This document shows, in pieces, positions 1-11,331 of a stretch of 64,000 nt of DNA (its first letter is position 1; every line of letters starts with the position of its first letter). Location of the stretch: assembly GCF_963169125.1 (NCBI RefSeq), contig NC_084798.1, forward strand, positions 170,095,980 through 170,159,979. The letters are read 5' to 3'. A program made the translations under genes and the position numbers. The notes beneath the pieces were generated by a model. It was not told the origin of the DNA. It saw only the letters and a list, made by a program, of their open reading frames with translations, and searched no databases. This stretch comes from Humulus lupulus. Taxonomy: Eukaryota > Streptophyta > Magnoliopsida > Rosales > Cannabaceae.

Positions 1-2395
1 GAGCTGAACAAGGTGACAATAAAGAACAAGTACCTGCTACCTCGGATCGACAACTTATTTGATCAACTCCGAGGAGCGACTGTATTTTCAAACATTGATC
101 TACGGTCCGATTATCACCAGCTCAAGGTACGGTAAGAGGATATACCAAAGACAACTTTTAGAACTCGATATGGACATTACAAGTTTATAGTTATGTCTTT
201 TGGTCTTACCAACGCTCCAACCGCATTTATGGACTTAATGAATTGGGTCTTCAAGGATTACTTGGATAAATTCTTCGTAGTGTTCATTGACGATATTTTG
301 GTGTACTCCAAGGATGAAGTCAAGCACGAGGAACATTTAAGACTGACCATGATGCGACTAAAGGAGCATCAACTTTATGCCAAGTTCAAGAAATGAAAAT
401 TTTGGCTATCACAAGTAGCGTTCCTTGGCCACATAGTATCCAAGGATGGAGTTGCTGTAGACCCAGCTAAGGTAGAGGCTATGAAGGATTGACCAAGACT
501 TAAGAATGCGTCAGAAGTTTGAAGTTTTCTCGGACTAGCAGGCTATTATCAGAGATTTGTAGAAGGCTTTTCAAAGATAGCCACTCCGCTTACCAACCTG
601 ACCCAGAAAAAACAAAAGTTCAATTGGACGGATAAATGTCAAGAGAGCTTCCTGTTGCTCAAAGATAAACTATGCTTAGCACCAGTACTTTGTGTACCAA
701 CACCCAATGACAAGTTTGTAGTATATTGTGATGCGTCAAAGCAAGGTTTGGGTTGTGTGCTGATGCAAAATGCAAAGTGATAGCCTACGCCTCAAGACAG
801 CTGAAGGAATACGAGAACCACTATCCAACACACGATATGGAGTTGGCAGCGGTGGTCTTTGCATTGAAAATTTGGCGCCACTATCTTTATGGAGAATGGT
901 GTGAGATTTATACGGACCACAAGAGCTTGAAATATTTCTTTACGCAGAAAGAGCTCAACATGAGGCAGCACAGGTGGTTAGAACTATTAAAGGATTATGA
1001 CTGTGAAATCCTATACCACCTAGGAAAAATGAATGTAGTTGCAGATGCGTTAAGTAGGAAGAGTTATGGAAATCTAGCAGCATTATCCGGACTTGAAAAA
1101 CTGATACAACAAGAGCTGATTAGTACTGAAATAGAACTAGTCATGGGTCAACTGGCTAACTTGTCCATCCAGTCGAATTTACTAGATGATATACGGATCG
1201 AGCAAGGGCATGATGACACGTTAGTATCACATATGGCTGTAGTCAAAGAAGGCAAGACTACGGATTTCTCTATATCGAGACAGGGGTTCTTGAGATATAA
1301 AGGTCGGGTGTGCGTGCCGAATGACATTGGGATTAAGATGAAGATTTTAGAAAAGGCACACACTTCCCCATACTCAGTTCACCCGGGGTCGACCAAGATG
1401 ACTCACGAACTTAAGGCACTATATTGGTGGCCAGGAATGAAGAAAGACGTAGCAGAGTATGTGTCCAAATGCCTTATATGCCAGGAAGAGAAGGTTGAAC
1501 ATCAGCGACCCACATGCTTATTACAACCGCTTAGTATTCCGGAATGGAAGTGGTAAGACATAGCCATGGACTTCATGACAGGATTACCACGAACAAATAA
1601 GCAACACGACTCGTCTTGGGTTATGGTAGATAGAACTCACCAAGTCAGCTCACTTCTTGCCTGTCAAGACTACGTACATTGTTGACCAGTACGCAGACAT
1701 TAATGTTAGAGAAATCGTACAACTACATGGAATCTCTAAGACCATAATATCTGATAGAGGATTGGTGTTTACATCGAGATTTTGGGGAAGCTTTCAGCAA
1801 GCCATGGGTACCAAGCTAAGTCTCAGTACGACATTTCATCCTCAGGCCGATGGTCAGTCTGAGCGTACCATACACATTTTAGAAGATATGTTACGTGCTT
1901 GTGTACTGGACTTTGGAGGATCGTAGAGTAAGTATCTGCCACTTATAGAGTTCTCCTACAATAATAGTTACCAGGCAACTATCGGTATGGCACCCTATGA
2001 GTTACTTTATGGAAGGAAGTGTCGGTTGCCATTACATTGGAATGAGGTAGGAGAAAGAAAACTTTTTGGTCCCGAAGTTGTTAGAGAGACTCAAGACGCA
2101 GTGGAGATGATTAGAAAATGTATGCTCGCTGCTCAGAGTCGACAAAAGAGTTATACGGATGCCAGGCGATGAGATGTGGAATTCAAAGTTGGAGATCAAC
2201 TCTTTTTGAGAATATCTCCTATCAAAGGAGTGAAGCGGTTTGGGAAGAAAGGCAAACTTAGTCCCCGGTTTATAGGCCCTTTTGAGATATTGGACAAGGT
2301 AGGACCAGTAGCATATAGATTAACCCTACCGCCAGCTCTAGTTGATAGCCACAATGTGTTTCACATCTCGATGCTGCGTCGATATGTGTCAGACC
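1..2395 (+). pseudogene. Ty3/gypsy pol remnant (RT-RNase H-integrase), element G1
   Basis: Remnant of a chromovirus-like polyprotein, cut on the left by the window edge. RT covers about 1-660 and keeps the FIDDIL catalytic box near 285. RNase H covers about 705-1070 ([18 protein letters not shown]). The integrase HHCC zinc domain is at about 1370-1510, the D,D,E core at about 1565-1990 including DGQSERT, and the C-terminal domain runs from about 2170. It is broken by in-frame stops near 136, 395, 491, 1555, 1924 and 2170 and by frameshifts near 775 and 1630. The reading ends at a Y-V-S-D motif where LTR-A is inserted; the remaining C-terminus resumes after that LTR. RNase H and integrase motifs match the two chromoviruses further right, so it is a related but older, more decayed copy. 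Confidence 0.93.
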
Positions 2396-4567
2396 TGTTA
2401 GGAACATGTTTCCTAATACGCAATGGAATAGTGATGGGTGGGCCCAGTGTACAACAAAAATTTTACAACATATTTAAACTACCTTTAAATATGCAGATCC
2501 ATTAATATACATACATAAATCATAAACAAGAAAAGAATAAAGAACATACCTCTTGATGCCTATCAAGTGTCCTTGCTATCTTTTCGTAAAATAAACGATC
2601 TTCCTATCTACGCTGCTCCTAGGTACTCACACCAAGTTCTTCCACAATGTTCTCTACACCTCAAGAAATGTGTGGGCACTTAGAGAATAAATGATGGTAT
2701 ATTTATGATTCAACTTGATGTACTCAACACATGAGATCAAGAGAATATGTCTGAGATTGGTTATGTATCTTTTCAGGGAGAGATAGAAAAGTATCGTTCT
2801 TTTTCTTAGAGCGAATAAAAATTATGTATCTTTTATTTTCTGATAAGTCTAACTTAAATAGAAAATATTTAAATTTAAAAAATAAATATGTAACAAATTT
2901 ACAATTTATAGTTTTTGAATTTTCCATTAATTAATTAATTAGATAAATAAAAGTGAAAAATCTATCCCTGATTTTTACTGTAGTTCATGCCACACATAGT
3001 CCAGGGACTGTGTGTGTCGTGTAGCTCCCTATAAATTAGGCATATGAGATTTTTTCACAATTATTTAATTATTTATTCAAACTACCTTATCAGATAAAAT
3101 CCAACAACCTGATAATTAATTCAAATTTGAATCTATTATCATTTTAACTAATTACCACATATAATTAATTATTTGAATAAATATCAATATTTTAAATTCA
3201 AATCCAATTTGAACTTATCAGATTATTATCTTCCACTCAAATAAAGATATTTAATTAATTCTACTAATTAATTAAAACTAATTTTAATTAAATACTAATT
3301 TCAAAAATTAAATATTTATTTTATTATAATTTCAAAAATGATAATAAATTAATTATTTATATAATTTCAAAAATTATATAATAATTAATTATTAATTAAT
3401 TTTGATAATTACAACTAATTTGTAATTAATTAATTAATTAATCACTATTATTACATAATTGCATGTTTGGCCCGAAGAACAAATTTCTTCTTAAATATGT
3501 ATTTTTACCATTTTACCCTTTATATAAACTCTTGCCTTGAACAGTGTTGATAGAGTCGCTGTGGGAACCTATGGACCTATAATTCCAAGCTCCAATAAAT
3601 TTGAGATTATTAATTAAACTCTATAATTAAATAACCTTAATTTGTTAATCTCATGATTACTCCACTATAAATATGAGACTGCACTCTTGTAATTATAGAC
3701 ATTTCATTTACTAAGTACTTTATAACAATAAAGCGTCCATTGATATAATCATTACATACAAATTAACCCTCTAATAATGGTTCAAAATTAACCGGGAATA
3801 AAATTACCGTTTTACAATTTTAATTATATCTTGTTTCCTTAAGTACCATTGACTTTACTAGTGAAGGTTAATTCATAACTAAATTATGAATTTGAGCTCA
3901 ATAACCTTTCAGTCCCAAAAGTCAACCCTTAAGAGAACCATTATTCAATCTCTTACGAGAAGGTATAGATTTCATATCTGTATACTATGTCCTCAGCCAT
4001 TTACATTAATGAGTTCCCAAAACAAAAGTTTCTAGCCTGATCATTCTGACAGACCCTAACGAGTGAATCAAAGAACTCATGTAACATAAACAAGAGTTCA
4101 TAGTAACTTCACGATTAAGATCTATTTGTATATGATCATCAGTTGATATATTTAATTAATACTTTGAAATAGTATTTATCTAAGTATTAATAAACATATC
4201 TGGTCCAATTCTATATATTCTCTAATATACAAAGTACCTCCACTAAAGTGTCCTACTACACTAGTAATCCGGATCTAGATCACATGTATTCATAATACTA
4301 GTGGACCTTACTTGTAGTAATTAATCTAAAGATTCCATAACTTTATTTTACTGCAAACTATTCAAGTTCATTTATCTCAAACACAATCCTCCCGTACCAA
4401 TACGTGGTTGAGATCACATATATGAACTCAAGAATTTTTCTGATATTTACTTAATATTATCATAGAATAATATAGTCCATAAAATATATGCATAACAAAT
4501 TCAACTTATTTATTTATTTCTTAAAACTACGTCTACAATATATGCTTTCAGGGCACAATTGCCAACA
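2396..4567 (-). mobile_element. Solo copia LTR (LTR-A), 2.17 kb
   Basis: Begins TGTTAGGAA and ends TTGCCAACA, giving the TG...CA ends of an LTR. Direct flanks AGACC (left) and AGACT (right) form a target-site duplication with one mismatch. The same sequence recurs as LTR-B and LTR-C, which border copia internal DNA, so this is the same family. It is very AT-rich, with many TTAATTAA runs, and has no coding region. Gypsy coding sequence resumes immediately to the right, so this is a solo LTR and not the end of the copia body that follows. Confidence 0.88.
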
Positions 4568-4690
4568 AGACTCATCTCACATTCTCAAGTATGATACGTT
4601 AGCACTTTAGAAAGACCTGAGTTACGAGGAACGACCGGATAGTATCATAGAGAAGGGGATGAAGGAATTATGGTCTAAGAGTATTTCGAT
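4568..4690 (+). pseudogene. Displaced integrase C-terminal tail of element G1
   Basis: In one plus-strand frame this reads as a typical gypsy integrase tail (SHILKYD..., then KDLSYEERP..., then KELWSKSIS), with one stop. It continues the reading lost at the left edge of LTR-A. Similarity to gypsy stops near 4690, and minus-strand copia RT sequence takes over within a few bases, which marks an old insertion or deletion junction. Read by eye from degenerate sequence. Confidence 0.6.
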
Positions 4691-5180
4691 AGTCATGCAC
4701 GCAGCAATGGACAAGAGTATACGAATGGATTTTAGCATGGCTACAAGAGAAAAGGTTTCTTCATAATCAACCCCTTCTTTTTGTGTATAGCCTTTGGCTA
4801 CAAGCCTTTCTTTGAAAGTCTCTACTTTCCCATCCGCTCATCTTTTCTTCTTTAATATCCACTTGCAACCAATGGGTTTGATATTCTCAGATGGATCTTC
4901 AAGAACCTAGACATAATTGGAATACATTGATTCTATTTCTTGGTTCATGGCTTCTTGCCATTTGTCCTTGTCAGAATCATTCATTGCATCTTTAAATGTC
5001 AATGGATCATCTTCATTTGTGTCAGATACAAGCATTTGAACTTCGTGTTCATAGCATGTGGGTTGCTTACTAACCCTCCCACTACGACGAGGCTCTCTAC
5101 TATTCTGACTAGAACTAGCAGTTTCCTCTTGCCGTTTTTCATTGGTTGTTGCTGGTGACTTTGCAACTTCATTCGAGACC
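4685..5180 (-). pseudogene. Copia-1 reverse transcriptase, N-terminal part only
   Basis: The minus strand reads the usual copia link into RT: an acidic DPLTFKDAMNDSDKDKWQEA segment, then [24 protein letters not shown], then [13 protein letters not shown]. The last motif lies close to the breakpoint. The catalytic YVDD region, RNase H and the 3' LTR are absent because the body is cut at the junction with gypsy DNA. In-frame stops interrupt it (near 4908 and 4841). This copy cannot encode a working RT. Confidence 0.85.
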
Positions 5181-5930
5181 ATCTCCTCCAGGTGAACCTT
5201 ACTGCGAGGTTTGTGGTTATTAAAATAGTCATGTTCAAGAAAATTTACATTTGTCGATACAAATGTTTTATTTTCTTTTGGACTATAGAAAATTCCACCT
5301 CTAGTCTCTTTGCAATATCCTACAAACATGCACACTTCAAAGAGTGATTCCAACTTCCCAGTCTTTCCTATAAGCACGTGTGCAGGACACCCCCAAATTC
5401 AAAAATGGTGTAAACTAGGTTTACAACCATTCCATAATTCCATTGGTGTCTTCTTGATAGACTTATGTGGAACAACATTCAATATGTATAGAGCACATTG
5501 AATCGCATAGCCCCAGAATGACAGTGGTAATGTTGAGAAACTCATCATTGATCTAATCATATCTAATAATGTTCTGTTCTGTCTTTTTGAAACACCATTT
5601 TTTTGTGGCGTTCCAGGTGCTGTGAGTTGGGATTGAATTCCATGCTCACATAGATGGTCCTTAAATTCAAAATCCAAGTACTCTCCTCCTCGATCAGATC
5701 GAAAAACTTTCAGTGATTTACCTAATTGCTTTTCAGCCTCTGCTCGAAATTCTTTGAACTTTCCAAAAGTTTAAGATTTTCTTTGCATTAAGTATAGGTA
5801 ACCATATCTTGAATAATCGTCAATGAAAGTGACGAAGTATTCATAACCTCCTCTTGCTTGTACATTAAGTGGACCACAAACATTTGTATGTACCAGCTGA
5901 AGTGGTTCTGTAGCTCTTGAACCTTTAGCA
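5180..5930 (-). pseudogene. Copia-1 integrase core
   Basis: Inserts element cDNA into host DNA. Visible motifs in order: VCGPLNVQARGGYEYFVTFI with DDYSRYGYL (first Asp), RSDRGGEY (second Asp), then TPQKNGVSKRQNRT, where copia integrases normally read GVAERRNRT. The catalytic Glu is therefore Lys (codon 5585-5587), a GAG-to-AAG type change. The region continues through FWGYAIQCALYILNVVP to the KLES.FEVCMFVGY motif. Stops near 5770 and 5400 break the frame. Integrase activity should be lost. Confidence 0.9.
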
Positions 5931-6560
5931 GAGAAAGGTCTCTTGGTCATCTTGCCATCTAGACATGATTCACAAATAGGAAGAGATCCAATAGATAGTT
6001 CTCTTAAAGTACCATCCTTTACCAGGCTATTAATTCTATCTAGACCAATATGGCCCAATCTCAAGTGCCACATATATGTTTCACTATCAGAATCAGTCTT
6101 TTGTCGTTTAATATATCTAGGATTAGTTGTTTTAAATAATGTAGAATTATAAGCAGATTTCTCTTTAGCTTGCAGTTTATAAAGCCCATCAATAGATTTT
6201 GCAGAACATATCTTAAAACCATATCTTGAAATAACAATCAAATTATTATAAAAAGAAATTTTAAAACCTTGTTCATGCAACATAGAAACATAAATTAAGT
6301 TTCTAGAAAATCTAGGAATATAATAAACGTTCTCTAAAACAAGAAATTTATTCTTCTTAAATTCCAGACGGGCTGTTCTAACTGCTGCTGCAAAGAAAAT
6401 TTGTCCATTGCCTACCCTCATAGTCACCTCTCCATCAACAAGCTTCCTCGTCGAACTAAGAATCTGTAGAGAAAAACAAACATGATTAGTGGCTTCTGAA
6501 TCTACTATCCAAGACGAGGAATTTTCTTCCACTAAACAAGCTTCTAACACAAGTAAATAA
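5930..6560 (-). pseudogene. Copia-1 aspartic protease and GAG-pre-integrase domain
   Basis: The protease signature reads SSWIVDSEATNHVC. Family members have D-S-G at this point, so the glycine next to the catalytic Asp (codon near 6502) has become Glu, which should kill the enzyme. Downstream are the YYIPRFSRNLIYVSML stretch and the pre-integrase zinc motif (WHLRLGH...CESCLDGK). The sequence is continuous with gag upstream and integrase downstream, as in the normal copia order. Confidence 0.9.
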
Positions 6561-6599
6561 AATTTACTTTTCTTTTTCTCTTTTAGGTCAGTGAGATAC

Positions 6600-7450
6600 T
6601 TTGAATAGTTTCTCTTCCAGTGACCATCTACTCCACAATGAAAACAAGTCCCTTTAGGGGTATTCTTTTTGGAGCTTTTGGTGTTCTTGTTCTCTTTGCC
6701 TTTGGATGACTTTTTAGGCTTCTTTGAATTCTTGTCTTTTTCTTTCTCCTTCTTCTTGTCCTTTCCATTTCTATTTTTCCTCTTTTTGGTTTTAGCCATT
6801 GAAGAGGATGGGTTAGAATCAGCAACATTTGCTTCTCCTTCTTTCTCAGAACCTTTGTTAGGAGATTCATAAGTTTGCAACTCAGTCAACAACATTGTCA
6901 TGTTATAAGATAATTTGTTCATTACATAGTTGGTTGTGAAACCTTTAAAAGTTGGAGAAAGTGATTCAAGTATAATGCATACTTGAGTCCTTTCATCTAT
7001 GATTGCCCCATGGATAATGGCATCGTGCATTACATTGATCATGTCTAATACATGTTCTCTAACAAAAACTCCTTTCTTCATTTACTTGGTCATGTATGAT
7101 CTGGTGACCTCATGCCTGCACTGATCTGATTGCTGCCCAAACATATCTTGAAGGGAATCCTAGATATCATAAGCATTTTCAGTGTTCTCAAACTTCTTTC
7201 TGAGCACATCGCTCATACTCGCAAGAATATAACACTTTGCTTTGTTGTTTGATAAGATCTAATTATCAAACTTTTCCCTTGCAGTTTTGGCAGCGGTAGC
7301 GGGAGGGACTTCAGGACATTTCTCAGCCAAGGAAAATTTGTGGTTCTCACATATTAATACAATGCTCAAGTTTGATTTCCATTTCATGTAGTTTTCACCA
7401 GTCAACTTTTCATTTGCCAGTAAAGAAGATATAGGAATTGAGCTAGACAT
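6600..7450 (-). pseudogene. Copia-1 gag, with broken zinc knuckle
   Basis: Nucleocapsid/capsid protein of the copia particle. The start is the ATG at 7450 (MSSSIPISSLLANEKLTGEN), followed by NYMKWKSNL, a common plant copia gag opening. Stops occur at 7259 and just before 7081. The middle segment (REHVLDMINVMHDAI, TQVCIILESL) is the retrotransposon gag domain, followed by a long Lys-rich stretch and a knuckle CFHCGVDGHWKRNY. The final Cys of the CCHC motif is Tyr (codon near 6605), so RNA binding by this knuckle is probably lost. Confidence 0.9.
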
Positions 7451-8988
7451 GATTGCTGAAAATAAATAAATAAACAAAAATGAATTTATGCATATAATAA
7501 ATATCAGTAATTTTTGGAATAGTAAACATGATGCATGAATACAACAATTAAAGAACACAAAAATAATTACTAATTCCACGATTAATTAATTTGAATATTA
7601 ATGGACCAGCCTTAGGGTAGGTCAGACTAATTCCAAATTAATTTTGAGACAAGTTCTCAAATTTATAAGTGAAAACTCAAATCAATATTTCTCTTTTGAC
7701 TTATAAACAACCGCTTGTTTGGTCAAGAATACACTAGTATGCTCGAAAGCCTAATGTACCTTATGAGTGTAACCCATTATTTTAGATCAATGACTTAACT
7801 CGTCAGTCAAACTTGAAATACATCATTAAATCCTATTCTTGAAAAAGAAGTTTGCCTTGAGAATAACATAGTCGAAAGCCTTCCTTAGGGTGACACAAGC
7901 AATGGTGCCGCGAGACCCTCTCCATGCTACCTCGGTGCCAACTAATAATAGAGACCATGAGACTTATTGTCATAACTCCCTCTCCCACTCACTATTTTTG
8001 AGATATGTGTTTTCTCAAAACATCCTATGCTTTTTAATTGGTTTGTAAAAGTAAAGTGATCTATTTTTACCAAATGATATTCTAATAATTACTAATCATA
8101 TTAAGCAAAAATAAAATTATAGAACTATGCCCTAATTAATTCAATTTTAATTTGTTATAATTACTAGGAATATCATTCACTATTTAATAAAACAATTTTA
8201 TTAAATACTAGAAATTAAACTACTTTTAAAATCTATTTCCGCTCATGAACTATTTAAAACTAGATTTATTATTATATGGTTCATGACATAAAGTATATAA
8301 TTGCAAAGGACAATCCTAAGGCATGTTTCTAATCATATGAGATGCATGCATAATTTTAAATACTGTGTGGGTAATATATATGGCATGCCAAAAATGCATG
8401 ATAAAGTATTAAACAATTTAATCACATTCAAACATTTAAATAAATAAATAAATTAATAAATGCGGGTCGGGTGTCTTGGGTATTTCTAAAAAAATTACAA
8501 CACTTGCAAAATATACACAAAAATATAAGAAACTAAATAAGACCTAAAGAGAACATAATCTTAAACTTTGGGTCGTCATAAGTAGTCTTGATCCATTAAG
8601 CTATTTATCCATTTAATTTTGAATTGAAATAATTTTTAATTATCTTAAAAAAACATTAAGAATAATTAACTTGGACTTTAATGCCCAATAAGTTATTAGG
8701 CCCAGTTTTGAATTTGGGCTCAAACAATTAATTCAAAATAAAATAATTTTTAATTATGGGCTAAAATTAATTAGGCCTATAATTTAAATGGATAACAATG
8801 TGCAAACCATAGGACTAAAAACCCTAGGGTCGACGACACACTAAGGCTTGGCATGGGGCAGGACGCAAGCGACTGCTGGAAGGTGCGGCTACAGCTGATG
8901 GCTCGGCATGGGTGTGCGGGGCTGGCAGCGCAGGGGCGCGGGTGCACGTGACACCTGGGTGCGCAGGGGCGCAGGTGAGCGCGGCAGC
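7451..8988 (-). mobile_element. Copia-1 untranslated leader, distal part
   Basis: Non-coding leader between gag and the 5' LTR of copia-1. It aligns by eye along its whole length with 24852-26460 of copia-2, including the TATGCATATAATAAATA and GCAATGGTGCCGCGAG blocks. It is AT-rich until about 8820, then switches abruptly to GC-rich sequence. No convincing protein is encoded. It is interrupted by LTR-T1 at 8989 and resumes at 10943. Confidence 0.75.
8824..8988. repeat. GC-rich island in copia-1 leader (part 1)
   Basis: A sharp shift from AT-rich DNA to GC-rich sequence built from near-repeated units such as GCGCAGGGGCGC and GGTGCGC. It continues at 10943-11070 after the inserted LTR. The equivalent position in the copia-2 leader (26225-26465) has the same composition and similar units, so the island is a property of the family rather than of this locus. 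Its function is unknown. Confidence 0.7.
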
Positions 8989-10378
8989 TGTAATGACCCG
9001 ACTATTTCTAAGACCTTGGACCATTAAAAACTACTAAACATAGCTACTATTTTGAATACATATTTAGGAAACAACATAACTTTATTTAAAACACAAAATA
9101 TTCTGCCAAATACAAAGTAAAGTATGGGTACCCATTGTTATAAAACATAAAACATAAACTTTAAATTAATTGTTTAAATACTAAAAGCGGAAATACATAA
9201 GAACATAATTTAAAAGACTTTAAACAACGTCATCCTCGATCTTCCAGCAGTCCATTCTGTCCATTCATCCTCAACACACATGCCAAGCTGCCACGAATCC
9301 TTCCCGCCTTCCATGTTCATTTTCCTGCACCTTCTAAAAAGAAAGGAATGAGCCTAATGCCCAGCAAGAAAAATCTACTAACAACATATATGTCATAAAT
9401 CATAAAACATAAGACTATATCATAATGCATATACTCTAAAACATATGACTATAAAAACATATATCATATAGGACTATAATATTAATGGCCATTAACTCAT
9501 TACCGTAGCATGTGATAAAACCATCTAGGTCCTCAGTCTACTAATCGAGGTAGGTTAGATCACAAGATAGTATATGATAACCCATCTATATCCTCTGTCT
9601 ACTAATCGAGGTAGGGTAAATCATAACTCTAATCCACGATAATGATAAAAAAATCTTGGGGTTTGCTATCTAAGCAACTATAAGCCCCAAGTGACGACAA
9701 AACATATTTCTACATATAACATATCAACATAACATATCATATCACATAAACATATCATAACACATATATCTAACCTATTTTCCTTACCAAAAACTGAGAC
9801 ATGGAGACAAGAACGAGATTTGGAACACTCCTAAAACCAACAGTAGAATCGTGAGTTTCTAAAGAAAAAGGATGAAAAAGAGAACTAAACCATCAAAGAA
9901 GAAACTTACCGAAAAGAACTTTAAGTTTCAAGAAACTTCAACACCTAATCAAGAATCATAAAAATAAGTTAGGATCTGAAAGAAAAAAAAAAAACTAAAG
10001 AACCATGAAGAGCTGAACTTAAGGACAGGAATACCTTGGATGAACTATGACTTGATCTACACCTCGATACCGAAATAACACTATATCTTACTTCCTAAGT
10101 GTTTAGAAAAGCTTAGATTGGAAAAACTTTTATCCCAAAACCCAAGGAGGCTCTGAACAATGTATGAATGATGAATAAAAAGCTGAGTACTAGGTCCTAT
10201 TTATAGAGTTCAAGGAGTGAAACTAACCCTTTTTAATTTGAATAAATAAATGAAAAAGATTTGAATTTTCATTCAGTAGATGCCTAGAACTCGTTCAAAA
10301 TCGTCCAAGGGCAAGTCCAAGTTGTTAAGGCTGTTTTTAAATTTAAAATCCTCAAGTATTCAAAAAATGTGTGCCAGG

Positions 10379-10513
10379 GGCGATATATCGCCTAGACCTA
10401 TATCCTGAGCCCCGTTCGTTCGTTCGTGCGAAGTCAACGTATTTTCCATATCTCCCGTAGGCGATATATCGACCCCTATAGCTGCGATATATGAGCATAC
10501 GTTGATATATCAA
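10379..10513. repeat. Cluster of CGATATATCG palindromes in LTR-T1
   Basis: Perfect palindromes GGCGATATATCGCC at 10379-10392, CGATATATCG at 10462-10471 and TTGATATATCAA at 10502-10513, with a partial copy (GCGATATATGAGC) near 10484. A cluster of the same type occurs in LTR-T2. The spacing and symmetry suggest binding sites for a dimeric factor, but no factor can be named from sequence. Confidence 0.7.
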
Positions 10514-10891
10514 ACACGTATTTGCACTTTTTCAGCATATTTTGAATTGATTAAACAACTTTGACTAAGTTAAAATATTATCCTAATAGTTGCTGGAAGG
10601 TTCTAGATCTTCTAGATCTTTCTTTTAATTAAAATATTAATAAAAAATACTTAATTCCTTAATAAACATGCTTGTGACAAGTGTCACACTCTTATTAATT
10701 CTATCTAAACCTTAGGTTATAATGAAAAATATTTCTAGGACCAGCAATATTAATCAATCCTTATGTTATAATTAATATTTCTAAACTATAGGTTAAACTT
10801 ATAAAATCCATAACTATTGCTATGAGTTTCCAACTAAGTCCCGGCTTGAACCAAAATCCACGGAAACTAACATACTACAGGTTACTACTAG

Positions 10892-10912
10892 CTACTACTA
10901 CTACTACTACTA
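10892..10912. repeat. (CTA)n microsatellite
   Basis: Run of CTA triplets near the 3' edge of LTR-T1. LTR-T2 has the complementary AGT/GTA run at 50057-50080, so the microsatellite is inherited with the LTR family. Confidence 0.85.
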
Positions 10913-10942
10913 TTTAGCTAAGTAAAATTTCGAGATACTACA

Positions 10943-11317
10943 ATAGCTGGGTGCGCATGGCAGCAGTAGGCGCAAGGGCGCGGGCGCACGCGCGCATGGG
11001 GTTGGGTGCGCAAGGGCTCGCAGCTTGGCTCAGGCTCGAGCTTCTGGGCACAGAATCTGGGGCTCGGGCCTTACAGAATTTTTCCAATAATTTAATGCTG
11101 AAAATTAAATTATAAAAAATTCCTATGCCCAATAATGACTTACATTTTTCATCTAGAAATATTAAGAACAATTCCTAAACCCAAAACACCATATAATTAA
11201 CGACCCTTAAGAATAAACTTTAATCATACATACGTCCATCCATTCACACATATTACAATAATATAAGAATGCATATTATGCCCACACAGTAATTAATGTA
11301 TGCAGAGTTTAATGACT
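10943..11317 (-). mobile_element. Copia-1 leader, proximal part
   Basis: Resumes the GC-rich island (to about 11070), then AT-rich sequence matching 26460-26717 of copia-2 nearly base for base. No gene is seen. Confidence 0.75.
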
Positions 11318-11329
11318 GCTCTGGTACCA
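11318..11329 (-). promoter_or_regulatory. Copia-1 primer-binding site
   Basis: Minus strand reads TGGTACCAGAGC two bases inside LTR-B. The initiator tRNA-Met site is TGGTATCAGAGC, so there is one mismatch. Copia-2 has the identical variant at 26718-26729. This shows LTR-B acts as the 5' LTR of copia-1. Confidence 0.85.
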
Positions 11330-11331
11330 AT

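Larger units (their letters stand above)
8989..10942 (+). mobile_element. Chromovirus-type LTR (T1), probably solo, 1.95 kb
   Basis: Starts TGTAATGACCCG and ends GATACTACA. It interrupts the copia leader, which continues on both sides when compared with copia-2. The start matches the sense start of the LTRs of the chromoviruses in this window (TGTAATGACCC), and it carries the shared motif GCCCAGCAAGAAAAA near 9360. A reverse-oriented relative is at 50046-52025. Flanks GCAGC and ATAGC agree at only three of five bases, so the target duplication is weak. No coding sequence is present. Confidence 0.8.

Noticed and set aside
2396..4567. LTR-A as the 3' LTR of copia-1
   Set aside because: About 120 bases of gypsy integrase lie between LTR-A and the copia body, and LTR-A has its own near-perfect target duplication, so it is a solo LTR.
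8824..9024. Alanine/proline-rich minus-strand frame in the copia leader
   Set aside because: It arises from GC-rich repeats, crosses the LTR-T1 junction and is not preserved in copia-2.
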